32,532 bases of DNA. Origin: Oligoflexia bacterium (GTDB taxonomy: Bacteria; Bdellovibrionota; Bdellovibrionia; JABDDW01). The position numbers and the translations under genes are program-made. Position 1 is the first letter of the stretch. Each line of letters begins with the position of its first letter. Below, piece after piece: positions 7,362 through 16,374 of the stretch. The notes below the pieces were generated by a model. It worked only from the letters and a program-made list of their open reading frames with translations. It was not told the origin of the DNA and made no database searches. The stretch lies in assembly GCA_023250675.1 (NCBI GenBank), contig JAHFAE010000026.1, forward strand, positions 1 to 32,532, given 5' to 3'.

Positions 7362-9755
7362 ATGAATCTCAAACCCTTGAGGCCTGATCAACAACAAAAG
7401 CATCCGACGCGGTGGAGCTATCAACAAAATTCTCGAGATTTTGTGGGTTGGGTCAATAAGTTAGGTATTGAAAGAACACCTATTGGCCGGGTGGCCAGTT
7501 ATCTTGACTCCAAATTTCACATTCGTCGCATCGGAATTCTCTTTATTTTTTCTATGGCCCTGAGTTTTTTTATTTCTTGGGATTTTGAGGTTACCTATAC
7601 AGGGTACAAAGAAGGAGACCTCGTCACCCAAGACATTCGAAGTCCCATTGCTTTTGAAGTCACAGATCTTGACCAGACCAATAGAAAATATATAGAAGCA
7701 GAAGACGCGTTGCCTCCCATCTATGATTTTGATGTGGGTCTTTATGATCAAATGGTCAACAAAGTCCATCTCGCGTTTAAAAACATGCGAACCATGATGA
7801 TTCAATCGGGAGATACAGATTCTGGAAAAGAATTTTTGAGTCGCCAAATCGATTTTGAAGCCGATCTTGGCGGTATTCGCATTGCCAAAGAAAGTTTTTT
7901 ATGGCTCGTCAAAAGCAAATTTAAATCCTCCATTGAATACGCTCTGACTAATAATCTGTTGAGATGGGGAGGACAAAAGATAGTTGAAGATTTAGGAGTT
8001 GTGCGCCAAGGTGGAAAAAAGAATCGAATTATCGTCAATGTTTTAGAGCGAGGTTACAAAGGTGAAGAGTTTTTGTTTGAGACAGGCACCCTTCTGGACA
8101 CCACAGCAGTCAGGCGACAGATTCAACATCGTGCTGTGGCTCTGGGCGGATTTAATGCTGCTGACGTGGAGCAAATTAAAGATCTCATCCAAACACTTGT
8201 TGTTCCAAATTTAAGTCTTAACAAACAAGAAACTGAATCAAGAAAACAACGGGCTAGGGAATCTATTTCACCTGTGACAGTTGCGGTAAAAAAGAGCCAA
8301 ACCATTATTAGGCAAGGCGCTCCTCTTCAAAAAATCAATGTATTAGAACTTGATGAACTAACTCGTCTGCAAGCGGCAAGTCACCAAGATTTTGTTTCAT
8401 TGGTAACGGCATTATTTTTTGTAGTGTTGCTCCTTTGCTACGTCAGTTATATCACCCGTTTTATGTCTCGGGTCTATATAACTCAAAAAGACGCATTGGC
8501 CATGGGGGCTATACTTATATTTGTAACGGCCATTGCAAAACTAGTTATTTTTCTAACCAACTCGGCATTTGTAGATCGATACCCGTCAGTTCCTCCTTCA
8601 TTTTATTCTTACCTAGTTCCGGTAAGTTCTGGGGCCATGATGGCGGGGTTATTGATTCCTTTTGGCGAGGTCGTCTGGTTGTTTTCTATCTTTATGGCCA
8701 TTGTGGCTGGCCTTCTTTTAGATCGAGATTTTACCTTTGTCGTTGTCACTTTTACTTCGGGAATTGTGGCTGCCCGGGGTGTTTACGGATGTAAAAAAAG
8801 AGAAGATCTTTATTGGGCCGGAATAAGAACGGGGCTCGTAAATGCTATTTTGATTTTTTGCGCCACATTGATGAGTCATCCTCAATCAGATGCATTGAAA
8901 AATGAGTTGGTCTGGAACACCCCCGCAGGCTTTTTAAGCGGATTGCTTGCAAGTTTCGTGGCTCTCACTTTGATTCCCCTCTGCGAATCATTATTTGGAT
9001 ACACAACAGACGTTAAGTTACTAGAACTTACGAATCTCAACCATCCGCTACTCAGAGACCTTATCGTCAGGGCACCAGGCACTTATCACCATAGCCTTAT
9101 TGTGGGGAGCATGTGTGAAGCGGCCGCAGAAGGAATTGGGGCAAATCCATTGCTGGCCAAGGTCTGCGCCTACTATCACGATATCGGCAAAACTAATTAT
9201 GCCAGTTACTTCATTGAGAATCAGAGACCAGGAGAAAATCGTCACGACCAAATTAATCCTGGAATGAGCAAAACCATACTAGTTGCCCATGTAAAAGACG
9301 GCGTAGAACTCGCCCGAAAATACAAATTGGGTAAACCCATAGTCGATGTTATCGAGCAACATCACGGGACCACCTTGATAAGCTTTTTTTATCACAAAGC
9401 AAAAGAAGGCGAAGATTCAGAAATGCACCAGGTGACAGAAGATGAGTATCGGTATCCTGGTCCTAAACCATTGTTTCGTGAAGCGGCCCTTTGTATGCTT
9501 GCAGATAGTATTGAGGCCGCCGCAAGATCCCTAGACGAACCAACGCCTGCTCGATTACAAAGTATAGTGCACAATATTGTTCAAAAGAAATTCTTGGACG
9601 GCCAACTCAATGATTGCAATATTACACTGCAAGATTTAACAGTTATCGAAGAGGAGTTTAATCGTGTGTTGTTAGGCATCTATCACCAAAGAATTGACTA
9701 CCCGACGGGTGGAAAGCATTCCTCCTCCAAACGTCCACACCCAACAGCTTTATAA
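7362..9755 (+). CDS. pgpH: 7TM-HD (7TMR-HD) family phosphodiesterase, PgpH-like
   Basis: 797 residues. Layout: a short cytoplasmic N-tail, TM1 at about 56-74, a large extracytoplasmic 7TMR-HDED domain (about 80-345), a seven-helix membrane region (about 350-560) and a cytoplasmic HD domain. The HD metal ligands are visible: H576 (TYHHSLIVG), H606-D607 (YYHDIGK) and H667-H668 (IEQHHG), so the enzyme should be active. Characterised family members (Listeria PgpH, Bacillus YqfF) degrade c-di-AMP. The next gene is ybeY, the same order as yqfF-yqfG in Bacillus, which supports orthology. I chose the ATG at 7362, preceded by AGGTG at 5 bases; an in-frame TTG at 7320 would add 14 residues. c-di-AMP substrate identity is inferred from family and context. 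Confidence 0.9.
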   Translation: MNLKPLRPDQQQKHPTRWSYQQNSRDFVGWVNKLGIERTPIGRVASYLDSKFHIRRIGILFIFSMALSFFISWDFEVTYTGYKEGDLVTQDIRSPIAFEVTDLDQTNRKYIEAEDALPPIYDFDVGLYDQMVNKVHLAFKNMRTMMIQSGDTDSGKEFLSRQIDFEADLGGIRIAKESFLWLVKSKFKSSIEYALTNNLLRWGGQKIVEDLGVVRQGGKKNRIIVNVLERGYKGEEFLFETGTLLDTTAVRRQIQHRAVALGGFNAADVEQIKDLIQTLVVPNLSLNKQETESRKQRARESISPVTVAVKKSQTIIRQGAPLQKINVLELDELTRLQAASHQDFVSLVTALFFVVLLLCYVSYITRFMSRVYITQKDALAMGAILIFVTAIAKLVIFLTNSAFVDRYPSVPPSFYSYLVPVSSGAMMAGLLIPFGEVVWLFSIFMAIVAGLLLDRDFTFVVVTFTSGIVAARGVYGCKKREDLYWAGIRTGLVNAILIFCATLMSHPQSDALKNELVWNTPAGFLSGLLASFVALTLIPLCESLFGYTTDVKLLELTNLNHPLLRDLIVRAPGTYHHSLIVGSMCEAAAEGIGANPLLAKVCAYYHDIGKTNYASYFIENQRPGENRHDQINPGMSKTILVAHVKDGVELARKYKLGKPIVDVIEQHHGTTLISFFYHKAKEGEDSEMHQVTEDEYRYPGPKPLFREAALCMLADSIEAAARSLDEPTPARLQSIVHNIVQKKFLDGQLNDCNITLQDLTVIEEEFNRVLLGIYHQRIDYPTGGKHSSSKRPHPTAL

Positions 9756-9758
9756 GCC

Positions 9759-10226
9759 GTGTCAAAATTCATTTCAAAACCTCATGTCGAATTATTAAAT
9801 TTTACGAAATCCAGAGTAAATAAGGCCCATGTCTTAGATTTGTCTGGAAAACTCCTGACCTATTTTAGACGAAACAAGGGTCTTCGAAAGAAACTTAAAT
9901 GTTCTGAAATCGCTTTGACGGTAGTGATTATCGGTAGAAATAAAGCCAAAGAACTCAATAAAAAATTTCGCAAAAAAGACTTTGCCACCGATGTCTTAAG
10001 CTTTGAGCAAAAGGGCTCCAGAATGGGTTTGGGAGAATTGGTGTTGTGTGATTCAGTAGTTCGTCGACAAGCTGTGGAACATAAGCTTTCATTTACTCAA
10101 GAAATGGATTATCTATTGATTCATGGCTTCTTACACCTTTTGGGGTACGACCATGAGAAGAGTCGCAGAGCGGAATTAATCATGATGCGACTTCAAGAGA
10201 AGCTATTTAGAAGATGGAGGGTTTAG
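9759..10226 (+). CDS. ybeY: Endoribonuclease/rRNA maturation factor YbeY
   Basis: 155 residues, typical length. The signature H-x3-H-x5-H zinc site is present as HGFLHLLGYDHE (about residues 124-135), preceded by the usual ATDVLSF segment. YbeY acts in 16S rRNA 3'-end processing and ribosome quality control. The GTG start at 9759 lies 3 bases after the pgpH stop and has no clear ribosome site, so translation is probably coupled to pgpH. The prfB start follows its stop by 4 bases, giving a ribosome-function pair within one operon. Confidence 0.92.
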   Translation: MSKFISKPHVELLNFTKSRVNKAHVLDLSGKLLTYFRRNKGLRKKLKCSEIALTVVIIGRNKAKELNKKFRKKDFATDVLSFEQKGSRMGLGELVLCDSVVRRQAVEHKLSFTQEMDYLLIHGFLHLLGYDHEKSRRAELIMMRLQEKLFRRWRV

Positions 10227-10230
10227 ATCC

Positions 10231-11347
10231 GTGTCACTTTCAATTCTTGCTTCAGATGTAAGAGCCCAGCTTGACAAGCTAAATTCAAGAACAGCCGAAC
10301 TTCGGAGCTATCTTTGACGTTGAAAAAAAACGTTCTCGCCTAACCGAAATTGCTCAACTTACTGAAAAACCAGAAGTTTGGAATAACCAAAAGGAGATGC
10401 AAAAACTCCAAAAGGAGAAAAGTGTCTTAACCAAAGCGGTCTCAGAGTTTGACCAATTAGCTTCTCTTATCGACGACTCACTGGTGCTTTTGGATCTTGC
10501 CTTAGAAAGTTCTGACGAAAGCAGTTTTTCAGAAGTGCAACAAAATCTAGCTTCGGCAACAAAACTCTTTGAAGTCTTAGAGCTCCAAAAAATGCTAGGG
10601 GGTGAGGCCGATTGTAACGGGTCTTACCTTTCTATCAATGCAGGGGCCGGCGGGACTGAAGCATGCGATTGGGCCGGCATGCTCATGCGCATGTACACAA
10701 GATGGGGCGAACAACACGAGTATGTGGTTGAGCTTTTAGATATGACGCCGGGGGAAGGAGCGGGAATTAAGTCTTGCACTATGAGTTTTGAAGGGCAATA
10801 TGCTTTCGGGTATCTCAAAGCAGAAAATGGCGTGCATCGCCTAGTGAGAATTAGCCCTTTTGATTCAAATGCCCGCCGACATACAAGTTTTGCCTCGGTC
10901 TTTGCTTATCCTGAAGTTGAAGACGATGTAGAAATCGAAATTAAAGATGTGGATCTCAAAATTGATACCTTTAGAGCCGGCGGAGCCGGCGGCCAGCATG
11001 TTAACAAGACCGAATCGGCTGTTCGAATCACCCATATGCCCACGGGGATTATCGTTCAATGTCAAAACCAGCGAAGTCAGCACGCCAATCGTGAAAAAGC
11101 GCTAAAGATGTTGCGGGCTCGAATGTATGAAAAGATGGTGGAAGACAAGAATAAAGAACGAGACAAAATGAATTCTTCAAAAAAAGCTATCGAGTGGGGT
11201 TCTCAAATCAGAAGTTACGTTATGCAACCCTATCAAATGGTGAAGGACCATCGAACAAGTTGTGAGACGAGCAATGTTAATGGGGTTATGGATGGGGCCA
11301 TCGATGATTTTATATATTCTTATTTAAGGTCAGACAAGAATGTTTGA
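10231..11347 (+). CDS. prfB: Peptide chain release factor 2, requires +1 programmed frameshift
   Basis: RF2 recognises UGA and UAA stop codons. Translation starts at the GTG at 10231, with GGAGG 10 bases upstream inside the end of ybeY. It runs 28 codons to an in-frame TGA at 10315-10317. Skipping one T continues into GAC GTT GAA and the rest of the gene to 11347, giving 371 residues, the usual RF2 length. The RF2 anticodon-mimic SPF is in [12 protein letters not shown] and the peptidyl-hydrolase GGQ in [12 protein letters not shown]. The gene ends in TGA, RF2's own codon. The stop overlaps the lolC/E start by 8 bases. A caller that ignores the shift would report only a 316-residue protein beginning at 10397, lacking part of domain 1. 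Confidence 0.96.
10304..10318 (+). promoter_or_regulatory. prfB: Programmed +1 frameshift site of prfB
   Basis: GGAG at 10304-10307 acts as an internal Shine-Dalgarno-like element. After CTAT comes the slippery CTT TGA C at 10312-10318. This is the conserved RF2 autoregulation cassette: when RF2 is scarce, the ribosome pauses at TGA and tRNA-Leu slips from CTT to TTT. The element is arranged as in E. coli, with a slightly weaker GGAG in place of AGGGGG. Confidence 0.93.
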
Positions 11348-12563
11348 ACTCTGGGTAGTTTGGCGATACCTCACAATCAAGCGTGGGCAATTTTTTAATT
11401 TAGTCACGATTTTATCTATTGTCGGAATGGCTCTTGGGGTAGGTACGCTTGTCGTCGTTATGGCCGTCATCAGCGGTTTCGAATCTACTTTACAAAAATC
11501 TGTGGTCGACGTTTCAGGTCATATTTTGATTCTTAAGCGGGGTGAGGCTTTAGACCCCATGGATGTATTTGAACCAAGACTTAGAAAACTTGTGCCTAAT
11601 ATAGACACTCTTGCACCATTTGTTCATGTGGAGGGCCTATTAGCCAACAACGGAAAAATGAGCGGTGTTGTCGTTGAAGGATTTGAACCCGATCAAGTCG
11701 ACAAGACTCTAAATTTTAAAAATCGTATAGTCAGCGGAGTTTACGATTTGGGGACGGGCCAAGAAAAGTTTCCTCCCCTCATCGTGGGGCGCGGTTTAGC
11801 CGATAAATTAGGTATTTCTGTGGGTCAAGAAGTGGCTGTCGTCCTACCTAAAAACAGCCCGACTACTAAGCTTGTTGGTTTTACGACAAGACTTAAGAAA
11901 TTTAGAGTTTCAGGAATTGTTGATCTTGGAATGTATGAATACGACACTCGTTTTCTTATTACTTCAGCCAAGGCCGCTCAAGATTTAAGTGGAATCGGAC
12001 CCGTATTTACAGGGTTACGAGTCAAGTTAACGAACGCAAAACTTGCTCCCGAAGCGAGTTTCAAATTGTCAATGGATTTGGGTATTAATTATTTTGTTCG
12101 AGATTGGCTAGAATCTAATCATAATTTATTTGAAGCCATTAAATTAGAGAAAGTAGTTATATTTGTCGTTCTCTTATTTATGACTGTGGCGGCCTGTTTC
12201 AATATTGCCAGTACAAGTTTTATCTCAGTTTTGAGACGATACGGTGATATCAGCGTTTTTAAAACTATGGGTTCGAGTTACTATCGATTAGTTCGATTTT
12301 TTAGTCTGCAAGGAATGGTCATTGGAATTTTGGGCTCCATTCTTGGTTTGATAATGGGACTTAGTCTCTGTTTTCTTATCGCTAAAACCGATTTTGTTTA
12401 TGTACCGGCAGAAATTTATCACTTAAGAAGCTTGCCCGTAGAAGTGAGGTGGAAGGATATTGTAGTCATCTTAGTTGCTTCTTGTTTACTTTGCTTTTTA
12501 TCTACTCTGGCGCCCGCAAGAAAAGGGGCGAGACTTGATGTTATAGAGGGATTGAGACGATGA
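11340..12563 (+). CDS. lolC: Lipoprotein-releasing system permease LolC/LolE type
   Basis: 407 residues of the FtsX/MacB permease family. The N-terminal helix (about 20-45) is followed by a periplasmic domain (about 46-270) and three C-terminal helices (about 272-300, 320-345, 370-393). The opening [13 protein letters not shown] matches the LolC/E family start. With LolD it should extract mature lipoproteins from the inner membrane and hand them to LolA. Only one permease gene accompanies lolD here, whereas E. coli has lolC and lolE; such single genes are often called lolF, and would work as a homodimer. The ATG overlaps the prfB stop by 8 bases, and its own stop overlaps the lolD start (ATGA). 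Confidence 0.88.
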   Translation: MFELWVVWRYLTIKRGQFFNLVTILSIVGMALGVGTLVVVMAVISGFESTLQKSVVDVSGHILILKRGEALDPMDVFEPRLRKLVPNIDTLAPFVHVEGLLANNGKMSGVVVEGFEPDQVDKTLNFKNRIVSGVYDLGTGQEKFPPLIVGRGLADKLGISVGQEVAVVLPKNSPTTKLVGFTTRLKKFRVSGIVDLGMYEYDTRFLITSAKAAQDLSGIGPVFTGLRVKLTNAKLAPEASFKLSMDLGINYFVRDWLESNHNLFEAIKLEKVVIFVVLLFMTVAACFNIASTSFISVLRRYGDISVFKTMGSSYYRLVRFFSLQGMVIGILGSILGLIMGLSLCFLIAKTDFVYVPAEIYHLRSLPVEVRWKDIVVILVASCLLCFLSTLAPARKGARLDVIEGLRR

Positions 12564-13252
12564 ATACTCCTTTGATTTCTGTGCGCGGAATTAGAAAAGC
12601 ATTTGTTTCTGAATCATTAGAAGATGGTGTCGAAGTCAAGATCGACGTTCTCAAGGGCCTAGATCTTGATATTTTTGCTGGCGATGCGCTTTGTATTATG
12701 GGAAGCAGCGGAGCAGGTAAATCGACCCTTTTACATTTACTTGGCGCGCTAGATCGACCGACATTGGGATCTGTAAGATTTCAAAATCAAGATTTAACAA
12801 GACTCACCGATGATCAGCTCAGTAGCTTAAGAAATAAGTCTATGAGTTTCGTTTTTCAATTTCACCATCTTCTATCTGAGTTTACGGCACTTGAAAATGT
12901 GATGATGCCTTCTCTTATTGGCAATCAGAGTTTTTCGCAAAGTAAGCGTGTGGCTGAAAGCATTTTGAATGACCTGGGTCTTACCCATCGGCTCCATCAT
13001 CGTCCTTCAGCTTTGAGTGGAGGCGAACAACAGCGTGTCGCTATCGCCAGGGCCCTTGTAGTTAATCCCCAAATTATTTTTGCCGACGAACCTACAGGTA
13101 ATTTGGATCGAACCAATGGTCTTCAGGTTCAACAGCTCTTATTCGACCTTCATAAAAAAAGAGGTCTAACCCTTGTCACTGTCACCCACGACCAAGAGTT
13201 TGCGCGACGCTTCCCCAAGGTGAAAATACTAAGAGACGGCCTTTGGGCATAA
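12560..13252 (+). CDS. lolD: Lipoprotein-releasing system ATP-binding protein LolD
   Basis: 230 residues, a typical LolD/MacB-class ATPase. Motifs: Walker [10 protein letters not shown] at 48-56, Q-loop at Q100, signature LSGGEQQ at 152-158, Walker [10 protein letters not shown] at 172-180 and the switch His at H210 (TVTHD). ATP hydrolysis drives lipoprotein release by the adjacent permease. The start forms an ATGA overlap with the permease stop. It is the last gene of the pgpH-ybeY-prfB-lolC-lolD run; the bamA promoter lies 23-51 bases downstream. Confidence 0.92.
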   Translation: MNTPLISVRGIRKAFVSESLEDGVEVKIDVLKGLDLDIFAGDALCIMGSSGAGKSTLLHLLGALDRPTLGSVRFQNQDLTRLTDDQLSSLRNKSMSFVFQFHHLLSEFTALENVMMPSLIGNQSFSQSKRVAESILNDLGLTHRLHHRPSALSGGEQQRVAIARALVVNPQIIFADEPTGNLDRTNGLQVQQLLFDLHKKRGLTLVTVTHDQEFARRFPKVKILRDGLWA

Positions 13253-13274
13253 CCCCCGGAAATTACATCTATCT

Positions 13275-13303
13275 TTGACAAATTCTGGGATAGCTGTTAG
13301 CAT
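13275..13303 (+). promoter_or_regulatory. Sigma70-type promoter of the bamA-lpx operon
   Basis: A perfect -35 box TTGACA (13275-13280) and a -10 box TAGCAT (13298-13303) are separated by exactly 17 bases. Transcription should begin near 13310, leaving a leader of about 40 bases before the bamA TTG. This is the best promoter match in the window and probably drives the genes through 24785. Confidence 0.75.
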
Positions 13304-13350
13304 GGGCTCGCATTTTTTAACCATTTGAAATTACTGGGGTTTTAACAGCT

Positions 13351-15714
13351 TTGAAAGATCTTCAAAGATACATTTTAGGCTGCGCTCTTGTCTTGCCTTT
13401 TGTTGCTTGGGCGGCACCCAAAAAATCGGTACATAAAGACACGCCGCAAAAGGCTGTCATGGCCCAGGGCATAGTTTCAAAAATTTCAATTTCTGGTACG
13501 AAGAAAATTGAGTCAGATGCCATTCGTGCAAAGCTGAAATCTAAGGTTGGAGAACCCGTCTCAGCAGAAAATCTAAGAGACGACGTCCAAAGCATTTTTG
13601 ACATGGGATACTTTTATAATATTCAAGTTAACCAGGAGCAAGTAGGCGGAGCTTTAGAACTCACCTACAGGGTTACTGAAAAGCCTTCCATTGTAGAAAT
13701 TGTGTACAAGGGCAATGACCGAGTTGAAAAAGATGACCTTCAAGAAGCCAGCGGCATTAAGCAATATACAATTTTAGACCAAAACAAATTGCGAGAAGCT
13801 GTGGATAAGATGTCTAAGGTCTACGAAGACAAAGGTTTCTTTTTAGCTCGAATTCAAACAAAAGTTGAAGATGTAAAGCCAGGAGAAGAAGTAAAAGTTA
13901 CTTTTGATGTTAAAGAGAATGACAAAGTTAAAGTAAAAAAAATCACATTCCTCGGTAATCGTGCTCTTCCTGATTCAAAACTAAAAGCCGCTATGCAGGT
14001 TCAAGAAGGGGGATTTTTTAGTTGGCTCACTTCTTCTGGAGGTTACAAGCAAGAAACGTTTGATCGAGATGTGAGTGTCTTAAACTACCTCTATTTTAAC
14101 GAAGGGTATGTTCAAGTTAAAATTGATCGCCCGCAAGTTTACGTGACTCCAGACAAACGAAGCATTTACATCACCATTCGAATTGAAGAAGGAGAGCAAT
14201 TTAGTGTGGGTAAGGTGGATTTTGCCGGTGATTTACTCTTCTCAAAAGATGAACTTTTTGAGGCCACTGAGATTCAAAAATCTGGAATTTTTGTATATGA
14301 AACTCTTCAAAAAGATCTAAAAGCAATGCAATTTAAATATGGCGACTTGGGCTATGCCTTCGCCAATATCATTCCAAGAACTTCTATTCGTGAAAAAGAG
14401 CGCCTTGTCGATATAACCTTTGAGATTGAAAAAGGCCAAAAAGTTTACTTTGGTACTATTACGGTGACAGGAAACTCAAAAACACGGGACAAAGTGGTTC
14501 GTCGAGAACTAAAAATTAAAGAAGGTGAGCTCTATAATGAAACTCGCAAACGAAAATCAGAAGAAAACGTTAAACGACTAGGATTTTTCAGTGATGTTAT
14601 TTTTAATGCCTCCACACCCCCTGATAGTCCAACAACACTTAATCTAGACATTCAGGTAAAAGAAAGAAGCACTGGCACTATTCAAGTGGGCGCAGGGTAT
14701 AGCACGGTGGGAGGGTTTTTATTTCAAGGCCAGATCAGCCAAACAAATTTATTTGGTAAAGGACAAAGCCTTGCACTTTCCATCAATGTCAATTCCGTAG
14801 CGTCTACTTACAACTTGGGCTTCACTGAACCGTACTTTAATGACACTCTATGGTCGGTGGGTTTTGATGCTTATCGAACCGACCGAATTCTTTCCTACTA
14901 CGAAGAAATAAAGGGTGGGGGAGATGTGCGGTTTGGCCATCCTCTTGCTGAGTATTTAAACGGCTATCTCACCTATAAACTCGAAGGTACAGAAGTTCAC
15001 GAAAATCCCTATACAGATCAAACCATTTATCCCGCAGAAGCCGTGAGCGGAATCACAAGTTCGGTAACAGGTTCTATAGTCTATGACAAACGAAATGATC
15101 GTTGGACTCCGACCGATGGTTTGTATGGCAGTGCGGCTGTTGAACAAGCGGGAATCGGCGGCACAAAAATATTTACGAAGGCTTTGGCCAATGCACGGGC
15201 CTACAAAGAAATTTTTTGGCATCTAATTTTTAGAAGTAATATTAACTACGGTTTAATTGCGACGCCACCTGATCGAGCTGTTCCGTTTAATGAATTGTTT
15301 CTCCTTGGCGGCGCCAATAGTTTGAGAGGATTTAGTTGGTTTACAGTAGGTAAACGAAAAACAGCGACGTGTTGTGACGTAAATCCTGGGGGCCCACAAT
15401 TTCCTCCGGTGGGGTATGCAAAAGGTAGAGAAAGACTTGTCCCCTACGGCGGTAGTCAAGAGCTATTTTACCAGGGGGAGATTGAATTTCCGTTAGTCTC
15501 AGAAGCTCAAATCAAGGGTGTTTTATTCTATGATATTGGTGCTGCCGATGATGCCATCATCTTAAGTCAAATGAGGCAGGACATTGGTTTTGGTTTCAGG
15601 TGGTTTTCACCCATTGGACCATTGCGCTTTGAATGGGGGTTTCCGCTTGATCGTAAAACAGAATATGGAGAGAATTTTAGTAACTTTGAATTCAGTATTG
15701 GATCACCGTTTTAA
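13351..15714 (+). CDS. bamA: Outer membrane protein assembly factor BamA
   Basis: 787 residues. The signal peptide spans about residues 1-21 (positive start, hydrophobic core, AWA cleavage site), which supports the TTG start at 13351; later in-frame ATGs would lose it. POTRA-type repeats run from about 46 to 420, beginning with SKISISGTKKIESDAI. The C-terminal Omp85 beta-barrel follows, with the conserved RGF of loop 6 at R659 (NSLRGF) and a terminal aromatic residue after SIGSP. BamA inserts barrel proteins into the outer membrane. After the RGF motif there is a segment of about 40 residues with adjacent cysteines (ATCCDVNPGG), unusual for a surface-side loop. The gene has its own strong promoter, and skp follows 15 bases later. 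Confidence 0.95.
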   Translation: MKDLQRYILGCALVLPFVAWAAPKKSVHKDTPQKAVMAQGIVSKISISGTKKIESDAIRAKLKSKVGEPVSAENLRDDVQSIFDMGYFYNIQVNQEQVGGALELTYRVTEKPSIVEIVYKGNDRVEKDDLQEASGIKQYTILDQNKLREAVDKMSKVYEDKGFFLARIQTKVEDVKPGEEVKVTFDVKENDKVKVKKITFLGNRALPDSKLKAAMQVQEGGFFSWLTSSGGYKQETFDRDVSVLNYLYFNEGYVQVKIDRPQVYVTPDKRSIYITIRIEEGEQFSVGKVDFAGDLLFSKDELFEATEIQKSGIFVYETLQKDLKAMQFKYGDLGYAFANIIPRTSIREKERLVDITFEIEKGQKVYFGTITVTGNSKTRDKVVRRELKIKEGELYNETRKRKSEENVKRLGFFSDVIFNASTPPDSPTTLNLDIQVKERSTGTIQVGAGYSTVGGFLFQGQISQTNLFGKGQSLALSINVNSVASTYNLGFTEPYFNDTLWSVGFDAYRTDRILSYYEEIKGGGDVRFGHPLAEYLNGYLTYKLEGTEVHENPYTDQTIYPAEAVSGITSSVTGSIVYDKRNDRWTPTDGLYGSAAVEQAGIGGTKIFTKALANARAYKEIFWHLIFRSNINYGLIATPPDRAVPFNELFLLGGANSLRGFSWFTVGKRKTATCCDVNPGGPQFPPVGYAKGRERLVPYGGSQELFYQGEIEFPLVSEAQIKGVLFYDIGAADDAIILSQMRQDIGFGFRWFSPIGPLRFEWGFPLDRKTEYGENFSNFEFSIGSPF

Positions 15715-15729
15715 AAAGGAGAAGGTAAA

Positions 15730-16233
15730 ATGTTAAAAATGATTTTGGGAGTTCTTTTTGTTTCTGCAGTGGCCAGAGCAGACATTCCGTCCACAAAAAT
15801 TGGATATGTTGACATGCAAAAAGCTATTCAAGCTACTGAAACTGGCAAAAAAGCTAAGAAGGATTTAGAGAAGGAATTTAACGACAAGAAAAAAGAATTA
15901 ACAGAAAAAGAAAAAGACCTCAAAAAAATGAGTGAGGATCTTGAAAAGAAAAGCATGGTTTTAAGTGACGAAGTCAGACAGAAAAAACAAATGGAATTCC
16001 AAGAAGAGATGATGCGCTACCGCGAGCTCGTCGGTAAAAGTCAAATGGCCATCCAAGAGCGGGAGCGATCTTTAACCCAGCCTATCTTAGAAAAACTTCG
16101 TAGCATCATCGGCGGAATAGGTGAAAAAGAAGGTTACACCGTCATTTTGGAGAAGGCAGAAAACTCAGTTCTCTGGGCACCCAAAACTATCGACCTCACC
16201 GATCGCATCGTAGCGGAATTTAACAAAAAGTAA
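15730..16233 (+). CDS. skp: Periplasmic chaperone Skp/OmpH
   Basis: 167 residues. The signal peptide of about 17 residues ends ARA before DIPSTKIGYVD; the mature start KIGYVDMQKAI is the OmpH-family hallmark. A Lys/Glu-rich coiled coil (about 45-110) forms the tentacles, and the C-terminal strand segment (GYTVILEKAENSVLWA) closes the trimer body. It escorts unfolded outer-membrane proteins to BamA. The ATG has an AAGGAGAAGG site directly upstream. The bamA-skp order is conserved; the usual next gene, lpxD, is not here. Confidence 0.93.
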   Translation: MLKMILGVLFVSAVARADIPSTKIGYVDMQKAIQATETGKKAKKDLEKEFNDKKKELTEKEKDLKKMSEDLEKKSMVLSDEVRQKKQMEFQEEMMRYRELVGKSQMAIQERERSLTQPILEKLRSIIGGIGEKEGYTVILEKAENSVLWAPKTIDLTDRIVAEFNKK

Positions 16234-16248
16234 GGCGAGTGAGTTGAA

Positions 16249-16374
16249 GTGGGAAAAATACCGATGGTGAGAGTGGGGCCTAGGTTTGGTTTATTAATTC
16301 GGTCCTTTTTGAAAGTCTGCCTGAAATTTACGGGCGGCTTGTCAACTAAAAGAAAAACCGGGAGAAAATCGTGA
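16249..16374 (+). CDS. Possible small basic protein between skp and fabZ (doubtful)
   Basis: A 41-codon reading frame from GTG at 16249 ends in a TGA that overlaps the fabZ GTG (GTGA), the overlap style seen repeatedly in this operon. The product would be very basic with a short hydrophobic centre (FGLLIRSFLKVCLKF). The ribosome site is weak (GGCGAG 10 bases upstream). It fills the position normally held by lpxD but shows no similarity to it. It may be chance. Confidence 0.2.
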   Translation: MGKIPMVRVGPRFGLLIRSFLKVCLKFTGGLSTKRKTGRKS

